Assembly (NCBI GenBank): GCA_039566865.1
Contig: CM076945.1
Location: 3,647,501-3,711,500 of the forward strand
Length of the DNA: 64,000 bases
Source of the DNA: Aurelia coerulea
Taxonomy: Eukaryota; Cnidaria; Scyphozoa; Semaeostomeae; Ulmaridae
Direction: 5' to 3'
Part shown: positions 1 through 9,860 of the stretch, one piece after another
How the letters are laid out: each line of letters starts with the position of its first letter
Numbering within the stretch: the stretch's first letter is position 1
Position numbers and translations under genes: made by a program
Notes under the pieces: model-generated
The model's database searches: none
What the model was told of the DNA's origin: nothing
Seen by the model: only the letters and a program-made list of their open reading frames with translations

Positions 1-127
1 TCCACATTTTGGAACTTTCGAAAGATTCAAGGATACCGTATTTACCACGAACATTTGCAAAAACTCAAATCGAAAGGAATAAAAGTTTTCATGTACACAG
101 TTTGAAGGCATGTCCTCGTCCTGGTAT

Positions 128-182
128 GAGATCTCTAATAACCTTCATATTCGACGGAGGGGGGGGGGGGGGGGCTTATTCA
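128..182. repeat. G-rich degenerate minisatellite, copy 1
   Basis: A run of 16 G (159-174) is followed by CTTATTCATG. The same unit, a G-run followed by CTTATTCGA, recurs at 605-722, so this looks like one end of a G-rich degenerate minisatellite later split by the insertion at 232-514. No gene is visible. Confidence 0.6.
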
Positions 183-231
183 TGCTTAAAGCAGCAGATA
201 TATTGGGATGTTTTATTTTCGAGGCAATATC

Positions 232-514
232 CAGTGGCGGAGCCACGGGGGGGAATGGGGGGGACAAGTCCCCCCACTTTTCTCTGAGGTCACTCTTCCA
301 ATTCGTCTAAATCCGTTGAGAAAATGTCTTAAAGAGGGGTTAGGTAGGTATCTTTAGAGCTTGATAAACAAAGAAGGGTGTTTCCTTAGGGTAAAAAAGG
401 GCGTTTCCTGAGCATAAAAAGGGTGTGGCTCTGACAATTTTCCTGGGGGCTACGCCCCCAGACCCCCATCTTGCTTCTTCCCCTCCACTTTTTTTTTGGC
501 TGGCGCCGCCACTG
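232..514. mobile_element. hAT-type MITE with 8-bp target duplication
   Basis: The element begins CAGTGGCGGAGCC and ends with the near-complement GCGCCGCCACTG. It is flanked on both sides by the direct repeat GCAATATC (224-231 and 515-522), an 8-bp target duplication typical of the hAT superfamily. At 283 bp it has no room for a transposase, so it is non-autonomous. The interior is G-rich and C-rich. It lies between two blocks of the G-rich minisatellite. Confidence 0.85.
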
Positions 515-604
515 GCAATATCTAAGCCCGAGTACGTTGAAAAAAACACGAAGAAAGTCAGTCAAAGAGAGAATCAAAAGTATTCACTAAAAGAACAGTC
601 GATT

Positions 605-722
605 AACTCCCATGGGGGCTTATTCGAGGGTGGGGGCTTATTTCACAAAAATATTTTTTGGGTGGATGCTTATTGTTCGAGGGGGGGGGGCTTATTCGAA
701 GGTGAGGGCTTTATCATTCGAG
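605..722. repeat. G-rich degenerate minisatellite, copy 2
   Basis: Four imperfect units of a G-run followed by CTTATTCGA (or close variants) occur in about 110 bp, including a run of 10 or more G near 681-690. Same unit as at 128-182. The plus strand is G-rich and could in principle form quadruplexes; that is inference. Confidence 0.65.
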
Positions 723-839
723 GACTCGCTTACGGTAGGTCAAATCTGGTATGAAATATTGATAGACGAAAACGTTCCATTACAATCTTTTTCTCGCTTT
801 GCAACATTTCTAAAACAACACATGACATTACAATTAATT

Positions 840-945
840 TGTTTCTCTTGTTACAACAAAGACACAAACTTGCTTTGCAAAGCCACATATAAGATGAACA
901 AAGACACAAAAATGTACTTCGCAAAGCCACAGATCAGAAATATAA
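840..945. repeat. Short tandem duplication (about 48-bp unit)
   Basis: Two adjacent imperfect copies share AACAAAGACACAAA followed by a GCAAAGCCACA block. No function is apparent. Confidence 0.45.
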
Positions 946-974
946 AGCTTGGACGCTGTTTCTGGCATGTTTGA

Positions 975-2405
975 CAGAGAAGCAATGAGAAATCAAATTA
1001 GTTCATGGTAGCTTCGGAAAAGCGAACCGAAAGTCCATCAGAAAAGTTTTGTTTTCCTCCTGTTGTATCGAAACTTGAGTAAATTGCTGAAACGTTTTCA
1101 TAGACAATGCTGTGAAACGTTTATTTAAATCCATACATTCACTAGAGGAAACTACTTTATAAGTAACTCAGACCCTAAATTTGTGTGAGAACAATGTGAA
1201 ACCAATAGAATAATTAAGGGAAAAATATGCTGAGGTGAAAAATGGGTTTCATAAATAAAGGAGGGACTTTCCTGTAAAACAAGGCAGCTTGACTTTTATA
1301 ACTTGGCCGGTGGGTGCTCTCTGCAACAAAAATTACCTTCACTCGATACCTCAAAATACCTTCCCATTCTACTTTGAACCTTACTTTTGACGGCGGTTTA
1401 GTGACGCACTAACCCAGTAAAGTATCAGAGATTAACTTTCCTTCCGCAACTAAACATTATACTCTGGACACCTATGAAACTTTGAAATACTTCTGCGATA
1501 AATTAACAAGACGCAGTACTAACATAACAACAAAGCTCGAGAAGATCATAACAAGAAATTAACGTTATATTGGGTGATGAAATTCAAGATAGAACGGTTA
1601 ACAAAATAAATGACTTACCATTTCATACCATTCCTGCCCTCCAAACAGCTTGCCACAGTCATTTTATTGACAGATTTAGGCCAATGTCATGTGTCGGTTT
1701 CGAATTCTTACTGAGATATAAATTTCTATGGGAGTAATAAGCCATGAAAACAATAATACAAAACAAACAAACAAAGCAAAAGAAGCGCGCATTAAATTCT
1801 TGCCACGAGAATCAATCTCTTCTTTAGAAATATAGCCTACTTTCTTTTGTAAATTGAAATTTCTATTGAAATAACACACAAGAAAAACTGCACGTAGGCT
1901 AAACCAAGGTTAGGCTAACCAAGATCCAAGATACTGCTTTTGCACTCCTTCACAGAAGAGAGATGCTGCATTTTGCTGAGAGTGTATTAAAATTCAAATA
2001 AACTGATCCACATTGGATTGACAAAATCATGTCCAAGTTTCTTGCAGTAAATGTTCATGATCTTTCACGGAATAATTTGCGTGGCTGCAAGTTTGTCTCA
2101 GATTACATTGCTTCGTTTCCTTGACTCATAAAATTCATACAAATTTGAGAACAAGTCCCAGTGGGAGTTTGATATTTAAACTCTGCAGTCCTTTTTGCAG
2201 GCCTCTGCAGGCTCCAGTTCGTAAAATTCCCATGTAGTTTGTAATTGTGCTGAGTGCTGGAAATGCTGGGAGGCAGAGGAGATGGCTGTGAAACGTTTTT
2301 GATAACCACGGAAAAAAGCTGGCCCGGGCCAAATTAAAAATATAATCTATATTGTATTCAACAACTTTGACGCCTGCCGTTTCATTGTGTGGCGAAACTC
2401 CGTCA
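975..2405. other. Unassigned intergenic DNA
   Basis: No exon, conserved protein segment, tRNA or clear terminal inverted repeat was found. Possible reading frames are short and compositionally non-coding. Confidence 0.5.
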
Positions 2406-2445
2406 ATAGACCTTTTAGCTATTCTACAAAAGAGCCTGGATCGAG

Positions 2446-2741
2446 CAGGGCGGATCCAGCCCGAAGTTGACGGGAAGAGGCCCCAAAAACATAACAGAAA
2501 GTGAGCGCACCGAAGGCACGCGAAAATTTTTTGGACGCTTTTAAAGAAAATTCTTTGATTTACTACTAAATAAGGCCTTGATTTATATATCTCCCCCATA
2601 TTTAAATTGAAATAGTTCGAAAATTGTGCGTTAGAGTCAGGATGAGGGGCGCTTTTCTCGCCAAAAGAGGGGCGCCAAGCTGAGTTTTCATCGTGAAGGG
2701 GGGGCAATTGCCTCCACTTGCCCCCCCTAAATCCGCCACTG
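2446..2741. mobile_element. hAT-type MITE, family B, copy 1
   Basis: Starts CAGGGCGGATCCAGCC and ends CTAAATCCGCCACTG, matching hAT termini. The interior, including GATGAAAACTCAG-type sequence and two CGCCCCT motifs, is homologous in reverse orientation to 18213-18509. No convincing target duplication remains. It abuts a segment (about 2418-2447) repeated in inverse orientation at about 5743-5773. Confidence 0.75.
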
Positions 2742-2930
2742 GTTTTTAACCATAATGCTGCTAGATGGGGACTTCTTTGAGAATTTTCTTATCAATGGGT
2801 CCCATAATGACAATTTGCACCAATCAACTGAAAATTGTCTTTGTACTTTGCTTGAGAAATTCATACACATGGTTCAGAAATTTCCCTTTCATTTACTACT
2901 ATAAAATGCCTTGATTCATATTGTTTTTTT

Positions 2931-3034
2931 CAGTATTTTTAGTATTTGGAAAAAAATAAACAAAAAAAGTAATTTTATTTAATTTTTTTCGAATACTTTA
3001 ATTTTTTTCAAATACTAAAAATACTCTGATCCAG
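2931..3034. repeat. AT-rich hairpin
   Basis: The left arm CAGTATTTTTAGTATTTG is complemented by CAAATACTAAAAATACTCTG at the right edge, with T-rich and A-rich inner arms. It is a snap-back sequence of about 100 bp, probably a MITE remnant; no target duplication was identified. Confidence 0.55.
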
Positions 3035-3295
3035 GGTAGACGTTGCTCTTCTGGGTGACAAAACTTTAAATTTTTCAAACTTGATCAATCATTCGAAACT
3101 TGATCAAGGTAGAATTGCAACTTTCAAGAGAAGAATAAAAATAAATCTAATTGTCGCTTTCTTGTTTTGTTCATAACAAATTCAAACTACTACACGGTCT
3201 TCAACAAGGGACCTCTTCCCACCCTTCGTATAACCTCCTTTCCGCAATCAAAACATTACACTTCAACTTATTCAAATTTATCCTAGCAACTGATA

Positions 3296-3894
3296 CCGGG
3301 TGTCCCAAAATGATGTATTATCGTTTGATTGCATATATGTCCATAACCAATGAACCAATTTTCAAAAACTTTATTTTATCCGATTGCCGACAGTCTAAAT
3401 TGTATTTGAGGATGTTGGTTGTGGTTTAGGCCGATATCTTCATGTCGAAAAGAAAATCGATAAACCTGCTCAAATTCAAACCTTAGATGACATGAAAAAG
3501 AAACGGCCTTCTTTCAAAGTCAACATTTAAGATGTGATGCAAAAGGCTGAGCTTATATGTCGTTCAGAGAATATATGTCGTTTAGAAAATACAAATTCAG
3601 ATAATATTGAGTTCAGAAAATACGAATACGAGTTCAGCCTTTTGTATCACATCTAATATGTTGACTAGAGAAATAGGCTGTTTCTTTCTCGTGTCATCTA
3701 TGACTTGAATTTGAGCAGGTTTATCGATCTCCTTTACGACATGAAAACGCCGTGGTAAGACCACAAACAACATCTTCAAATACAATTCAGCCTTTAGGCA
3801 ATCAAATAAAACAAAGTTTTTGATAATCGGTTCTTGGGTTATGGACATGTAAGCAATCAAACGGTAATACATCATTTTGGGACACCCGGTATAT
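3296..3894. mobile_element. Foldback element with CCGGGTGTCCCAAAA ends (TA target)
   Basis: The left end TACCGGGTGTCCCAAAATG is repeated inverted at the right end. The arms stay complementary for roughly 260 bp each around a short centre near 3560-3630. Ends of TA-CCGGGTG type and a TA target fit non-autonomous Tc1/mariner-IS630-like elements. The mirrored open frames in the arms follow from the inverted repeat and are not genes. Confidence 0.75.
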
Positions 3895-3903
3895 GGACTA
3901 AAA

Positions 3904-4084
3904 AGAATATAATTTCTTCTGCGGGGGCGTAAGCTACTCTGCAAAGGAGAAGTGAGAAAAAACTCAGTTTCGTTCAAGTTTCGTTCTTGCTTCTCCTTCG
4001 CAGCACCACCTTAGTAGATTACGCCCCCGCAGAAGAAATTATATTCTTTTATTGCTGATGGTCCACTGCATAGACTTGGAGCAA
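3904..4084. mobile_element. MITE with CTGCGGGGGCGTAA inverted repeats, intact copy
   Basis: AGAATATAATTTCTTCTGCG near 3904 is complemented by CGCAGAAGAAATTATATTCT near 4030. The same end and its flank, including a CATAGACTTGGAGCAA segment, recur at 11392-11668, where the copy is split by another element. This is an interspersed family with at least two members in the window. Confidence 0.65.
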
Positions 4085-4546
4085 GTTTCCTGATATCTGG
4101 ACTTGCTACGAGACTCTCGCTTTTTCGTCCTCTCGTTTTCTCCGATCCTTTAGAGCCCCTAATCCTAGCTAACTAACAAATGCATGACAGTACAGTTCTT
4201 AGCTGATGTGATAAAACATTATGGTCTGTGTAAAATTTGGTGTCAAGTGAGGTTTGAAATAACGCAAAATTACTCCTTCAAAACACTTCAGTTGCTATTA
4301 ATTACGGGAATTTTCACGTGACATTTCATTTAAGACAGACTATACATGTCTTGCAAGGTTCTGGCCATTTCACAACAACATAAAAGCCGAATAAAGTAGC
4401 AAGCAACAAGTCTGCTGCTCAAAGCTTCCAATAGTCCTCTGATGATAGAAAAAAGTCATAGTTATAAAAATCAGTCAAACTATTTACTATTCGGCAGGCT
4501 GTCGTAATTTTTCTGGCTCTTGTGAACCATGCAGACCACTAATCAT

Positions 4547-5395
4547 TCATAACCCCATCAAAGTCTTCGCTTCTTCACTTTGTGCCGTCAAAACTTCGCT
4601 TGCGTATCGATCGAGTAATTCACGCTTCTTTCGCCTAACAAGCATGTCTTCCACTTCTTGTTGCGATGGGACGGGCACGTGAGCTTTAAACGACTCTGAC
4701 TTGGGCGCTTCATCACTCATAGTGACATCATCTTCTTCATTGTCCCCAGTCTCCTCAACCGCGTATATATTACTTTCTTCATCATCATCATCTTCAATTT
4801 CACCTTGCTCTTTCTTTTGCTTCCATTCAGCAACAGCTTCAGCAATCGCTCGTTTTTCAGCCTCCAACTCTAACGGAACGAGAACGCCATCATCTTCGTC
4901 CCGATAACCGTAGTAATCTGCATCGATCAACTTATACAACTGGGCCCTCGTTTTCCGCACTGGTTTCGGTGGTTCTTGCTCGAATAATTCTCGCACGCCC
5001 GGCAGCTCTTTTGCAGCACCAAAATACTTATATCCCCGATTTCCAGGCAATTCTTTACCTTCGTTATCTAACATTTTAGGCCCTACTTTAGAATAATCCG
5101 GACCCCCAAGTTCTATAATCCGGTCCTCCCAATGTCGTTTTTCTCGGATTAGTTTGTTGATTTCATCATTCAAATCACGTATTCTAAACTCACCCAGTCC
5201 AGCATTCTGTATTTGTGCAACCCGTTTTGAAATGTCCCGAATTACTTGCCGTCTCCATTTGTCCGCTTCTGGAAGATTATTACATTCGGTTGCAAGATAT
5301 GGTCGCTTGGTCACCTTTTCCGGCTTCCCTTCATTTGCCATCATTGTTGTCCATCGTGACAAAATTGCCATTGCTTTCTCTGCACTTCGAGCCAT
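4547..5395 (-). CDS. ISY1: Pre-mRNA-splicing factor ISY1 homologue
   Basis: A 282-residue protein that is recognisably ISY1, a component of the Prp19-associated (NineTeen) complex of the spliceosome, acting in the nucleus at the catalytic steps of splicing. It begins MARSAEKAM, as metazoan ISY1 does. It keeps the family blocks KWRRQVIRDISKRVAQIQNA, GLGEFRIRDLNDEINKL, GGPDYSKVGPKMLD, NRGYKYFGAAKELPGVRELF and YYGYRDEDDGVLVPLE, then an acidic stretch (about residues 195-230), AHVPVPSQQEVE and a YASEVL-AQSEEA tail. Length is close to the human protein (about 285). The whole coding region is one uninterrupted exon, whereas vertebrate ISY1 has many introns. No frame damage, poly-A tail or flanking duplication is visible, so it is either a long-standing intronless gene or an old, functional retrocopy. 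An ACACAATCAG just upstream of the ATG could be a 3' splice site of a leader intron. Confidence 0.95.
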   Translation of the reverse strand: MARSAEKAMAILSRWTTMMANEGKPEKVTKRPYLATECNNLPEADKWRRQVIRDISKRVAQIQNAGLGEFRIRDLNDEINKLIREKRHWEDRIIELGGPDYSKVGPKMLDNEGKELPGNRGYKYFGAAKELPGVRELFEQEPPKPVRKTRAQLYKLIDADYYGYRDEDDGVLVPLELEAEKRAIAEAVAEWKQKKEQGEIEDDDDEESNIYAVEETGDNEEDDVTMSDEAPKSESFKAHVPVPSQQEVEDMLVRRKKRELLDRYASEVLTAQSEEAKTLMGL

Positions 5396-5782
5396 TTTGA
5401 GCTGATTGTGTTGCTTTAATTTCTCTCAAAAGATCTGTCAATAGAGACTTTCTTATTAGTAATATAACAAACAACTTTCAGAAAGAATCTACAGTACTCT
5501 CAAAGACAAGGTAGCACAACTGTGAAAAAGCCTATCAATCAAGTGGAAGCAGGCATCCTCTCAGTATAGTTTTAAGAAAACTGTTAAGAGACAGAAGGGA
5601 TTTTTTCTTTCAATATACCTTTATCTATTCTGAAAAGAATCAGAATCGAACGATATGCTTACATTTTGTAGAATTTCTGAATGTCCACAAGTGATAAAAG
5701 CTCTAACACCAGTCGATCAAACCTTGCGTATAAAAAAACATAATGCTCGATCCAGGCTCTTTTGTAGAATAGCTCTGTTGTA

Positions 5783-5962
5783 AAGCCTGTTTTCCACAAG
5801 GTGAAATTTTTCGCTCAAACTCCAAAGTCCGCTCAAACTTTTTTCTGGGCATGCGCAGAGTTCGAGCGCACAATATTTTTTGATTTGCACATGCCCACAA
5901 AAAAAAGTTTGAGCGGAATTTGGAGTTCGAGCGAAAAATTCCGCCTCGTGGAAAACAGGCTT
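5783..5962. mobile_element. Short foldback MITE with AGCCTGTTTTCCAC ends
   Basis: AGCCTGTTTTCCACAAGG at the left is complemented by CCTCGTGGAAAACAGGCT at the right. The arms (about 75 bp, including a GCTCAAACT block) pair around a centre near 5880. About 180 bp, with no coding capacity. Confidence 0.75.
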
Positions 5963-6797
5963 AATGTAAATAGGGTTTGGGTTTTATCTTGGAAATTCTG
6001 ACAAAGTTTTCTTAAAGATTTAAAGTGGGGCTACCCAATATCAATTTGACTTTATATAAAGTAACAGCACTTGAACTGGGCCAGGCTGCATTCCATGCAT
6101 TTAGGCCTGGAGATCTTCAGCGAGGAAAAGAAATTTTCTCAGCATTGTGGTCTGAAAATCTGAGAGAAAAGATGCAAACTTATTAGAATTCAATTTCAAT
6201 AGATCCATTGTTTTCCTGGCATAACTGACTTTATTATCAGAGTAACGCCAGACTGGAAAGTTTGATTGCGCATATAATACTGTATCTTGAACATGAAGGA
6301 ATTGATGCAGTTTTTAATCTGAGCTGTGCAATTAGTAATAAACAAAATATCTATTGTTTTAAAATGTTGTTCTTAAGTGCAGACACTGCAAAATTTCTGA
6401 GAAAATCTTAGTTAGGTTAGGCCATCGGAACTTGCAGGCACAAAATATAAATTTTCCAGTCTGTGCGTAACATTCTCGGTGTGGAGTTAATGAAATGCAC
6501 CCTCTAGCTTAGGAACTGGGCATATTTGATTTATCATCTTGATATTTTCTGTTACTTGAAGGTCTTGGGTTGTTCATCACACAAGATCACACACACAGTG
6601 TGCAATAAATGCCAACATGTTCATTTTTCATTTTGTAATCTGTTTGTTATTCTTCTTCTTATTGTGTTGATCTAATTTGATTTGTGGAAAAAAAGTCATC
6701 AGGTGGAAGAAATCAAATCTCCATTTGACTACATGTAATCACACAACCTTATGGTGGATGGTTATTCTTTTACCATCAAGCGAAAGGTAGGTAGACC
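5963..6797. other. Unassigned intergenic DNA
   Basis: Nothing supportable was found: no exon, RNA gene or clear repeat end. Confidence 0.4.
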
Positions 6798-7316
6798 TAG
6801 AGTGGTTTCGGCTATTATGGGATGTCGGGCATTTTGGGACATAATTCAGTAAAGGAAGCTTAGCAGCCCCGGGATGAGAAAGAAACTTGTTAATTTCATT
6901 TGGTTCAAGTCTTTATACCTCTTCTCTTCTGTCATACTTTGATCGATGTTAGGCCGCTGTAGCATTTTGTGCACTCTCCATATCGCTGATAATGAAGGAC
7001 ATCATCAGACGAAAGTGATTTCTGGCTGCCATTTTCTTGAGATATCTCAAACATTAACCAGTATACAAACAATAGAAATAGCTTAGTTCCAAAATACCCG
7101 ACAGTGTTCCATAATGCCCAACTCAACCCGTGTTCATTTTTTTGTCTTGTATCAACTACTTGCCAATGTTTCAGAATCGGGGTATACTGATGAAACATTA
7201 GAGCATGCTTAGGCCCAATTGCTAATACCAAGTGTGGCCAAATGTGTCATGAATTATGTTCACAATTAATTTTTTTCCGTTAAGTTTTCCATAATATAAT
7301 ACCCGAAACTACTCTA
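6798..7316. mobile_element. MITE with TAGAGTGGTTTCGG ends
   Basis: The left end TAGAGTGGTTTCGGCTATTA is matched inverted at the right end (CCGAAACTACTCTA). About 520 bp with a TA at each tip, consistent with TA-targeting DNA transposons. An open frame of about 99 codons on the minus strand inside it shows no known domain and is considered chance. Confidence 0.6.
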
Positions 7317-9380
7317 AGGCTTATTTACATGGGGACAGGCAGGAGGCTGAGCCTGATGAGATCAACAGAATAAACAACAACAGATAGATCCTCCTTCCTT
7401 ACCCTACCTCACAACACCTACAAGCAAAATGACATTGCAATGTCGTTCTAATTTCGTATGCAGGACTAAGGATTGTATATCAAATACGTACTTACAATCT
7501 TCGGTAACTTGTTCAGGTCGACTGCAACTTTTATGACTTGCTTTTTCTTGACTTCAAATTTTGTGCAAAAAACGCACGGTGAAAAAGGGCCTAACTGAGC
7601 CTCCTTTTGAGAATTGTCCTCGATTTCAATTTGGCAAAAAATTACTTTTGGTGCCAAAATAAGAATATTATATGTGCAATTGCCAATTTAGGTGTTTTTG
7701 AAAAGAATTTTTGCAAATCTCAGGTGACATCTAATTTGAGATGGACTTTAATCATGGATTGGAATGATGGATGAAAACGAGGATGAAAATACTTCGCAAA
7801 TATGAAGGAATGAAATTTCAAAACCTTCTATGTCTTCTATGTCCTTTCGTCCCAAAAAATCAGTTGCCAATCATTATTCACCAAGGGCGTAAAGAGGGGG
7901 TAAGCCCTGGAAACCGTGCCCCCCCCCTCCTTATGATAGATTCTTCCAATTGAAACGAATCAGGTCTTACCTAAATTCCCGGTAAGGGGGGCACTTGGCT
8001 TTCAACTGTAGGGGGGTGTGCACTCCAAGAAAATTTTGTTCACCCGGCTTTAGAATTTTCCCCTCGAATTGATAGCAGGCTTTTTTGTTGCGTTGCTGTT
8101 GTTCACATCGTTGTGAAAGTTTCCCGAAAAATTATCACATTAGATAACAAAAGCTACAAGCTAGAATAAATTTTTAGTTTGTTTTGTTAGGTTAGAGTCA
8201 TGAGAAAATTTGAAATCTAATATGACCGTGGTTTGATAATAAAGGAAGGCCTCGTGATGGACAACAAAACTACAAGCCAAAAACAATGGATGTGTGCTAA
8301 AAATTCACCAATGAACGCAAGTTCACTGAATGATCGATCCAAACTCTCCTTTGAATCTTTGAATGGGACATGAAAGAAATGAGGACTCTTTGTGTTCACC
8401 CTGTCAGAGATCACAATCATGCTGATCTCTGAAAGAATCATAAAAATTTCCAGCATCACTGTTCACTGGAATTAGTGAAACAAATAGAATACAAAGAAAT
8501 GCTTTGACGTGAATGAAACGAAAACAAGACAGTCAACGATTCACGCAAAGAGTCAACTTTTTTCATTGTGTTCAATTGTGGACGATATCTCCCACGCTTT
8601 GAGGTGAGATGAAACGAAACATTATCTTAGCTCGTCAATATTCAAGTAATTTGCTTCAAATTATGTTCTCTCGATGAATTATGGCTCGTTAGTTGCTCGT
8701 TCTTTACCATCCTAAAACTAACCAAAACAGAGAAGAGAAGAGAACTAAGAAAGGTCACCAACTTCAGCAATGCGTAGATTAGCAGGAGGTTATATATAGC
8801 CTGCTTGCGTGCAGACTCGACGGATTTGTTTCATTTTGGCCTACATGCATTTACAGCAGTTTTGGTGAGCATCATATTCTTCGTTTGTTTACATTTTGCA
8901 AAGTTGGTCTCATCGAGAATCTATTTAGTTGTAACCACAACCCAAGGGAGACTCAATTCTTTGTTGTGTTCGCGTTTGTGAAGAGAATATGTTAAAAAAC
9001 CAAATTTCCTTCTTGGGTCGAATCCCGGGAGAGGGTACTTAGTATATTTTTTGCTGATGTGCACTCCTTCCTGGATATCGTTGTCGCCACCTTTTTCTCC
9101 CCATACAATAGAAAATCAAGTACCCCGTCCCCAGGGGTCCAAAATCTTACTCGCACGGGATCAATTTGTCGCTCCAACTTGATATCTGGCACATTTTAGC
9201 CAATGAAATTAGGGGAAGTCTAGAGTGGCACGCACTGCTGATTGTTTTCTTTGTGTGAATTGTGTTCTTTCTGGAGATGTATGGAGATAAGAACTATAGC
9301 CTAAATAGAAAGTCACACGCATGCCTATTGTATCTTTGTTTGAACAATAGATATTTCCATACGTTGTTTACGGTCTATAA
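7317..9380. other. Gene-free stretch with degraded repeat ends
   Basis: G-run fragments near 7885-8025 (GGGCGTAAAGAGGGG; GGTAAGGGGGGCACTTGG) resemble decayed hAT ends. TAGCCTGCTTGCGTGCAGAC near 8797 resembles the ends of the small MITE at 19272-19365. No gene was recognised. Confidence 0.4.
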
Positions 9381-9670
9381 GAGTCAAACAAAGCCGAGCA
9401 AAGCCGCAAAAGTTGCCTCGAAACTAGGATGGCTAACTGTCGCGTTGTACAAGCAAAAAAGAATCGTCGAGAGAAGACTTCAGGATATGTCGAAAGTAGA
9501 AGGATAAGTCCAAAGTCTGGTCTCAAATTTGATGTCATGTAAGACTTTCGATGGCGCAAACTTCTTCATGCAATTAAACTGTTTCTATTTGTGGACATTT
9601 TCACGCGACATCTAATTCGAGACAGACTGTAAACATCTGCCTCAGGCCTTTTATTTCTTTGCTTCAGGAT
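9381..9670. mobile_element. Half copy of the AACAAGGGCAG foldback family
   Basis: AAAGCCGCAAAAGTTGCCTC and the following block match the left arms of the elements at 16743-17473 and 30865-31464. The ATCTGCCTCAGGC..TTTTATTT segment near 9634-9655 matches their central region. The second arm is missing. It ends about 55 bp before the start codon of the MARVEL gene, so it may supply that gene's leader or promoter. Confidence 0.55.
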
Positions 9671-9722
9671 CGTGAATCACCACAAAGGAAAGTGAAACAC
9701 CACAAAGTGACAAATTTGGTAC

Positions 9723-9860
9723 ATGATGGTAAGGAACAATGAAGACGAGAGGCCGAAAAAAACAAAAGTCAAGACAATAATGTTTTCATGTCCAGACAAA
9801 AACACTTTCGAGTTCATGTTCAAAAGGACATATTCTGGATATTTGAGACTTTGTCAGTTT
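9723..9860 (+). CDS. MARVEL gene exon 1 (coding part)
   Basis: Two adjacent ATG codons open the frame (9723 and 9726); the first is used here. The exon encodes a lysine-rich N-terminus, then FEFMFKRTYSGYLRLCQF, and stops at a GTAAGT donor in phase 0. Without splicing the frame runs into the intron and ends within about 30 codons. Confidence 0.7.

Noticed and set aside
3151..3977. Frames sharing CPKMMYYRLIAYMSIT on both strands
   Set aside because: They translate the terminal inverted repeats of the element at 3296-3894.
4701..5405. Plus-strand frames opposite ISY1 (serine-rich)
   Set aside because: Antisense shadows of the ISY1 coding sequence.
6932..7231. Minus-strand 99-codon frame
   Set aside because: Lies wholly inside the MITE at 6798-7316 and has no domain.
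9008..9026. Possible B box (GGGTCGAATCCCGG)
   Set aside because: No A box or cloverleaf upstream; probably part of a G-rich MITE remnant.
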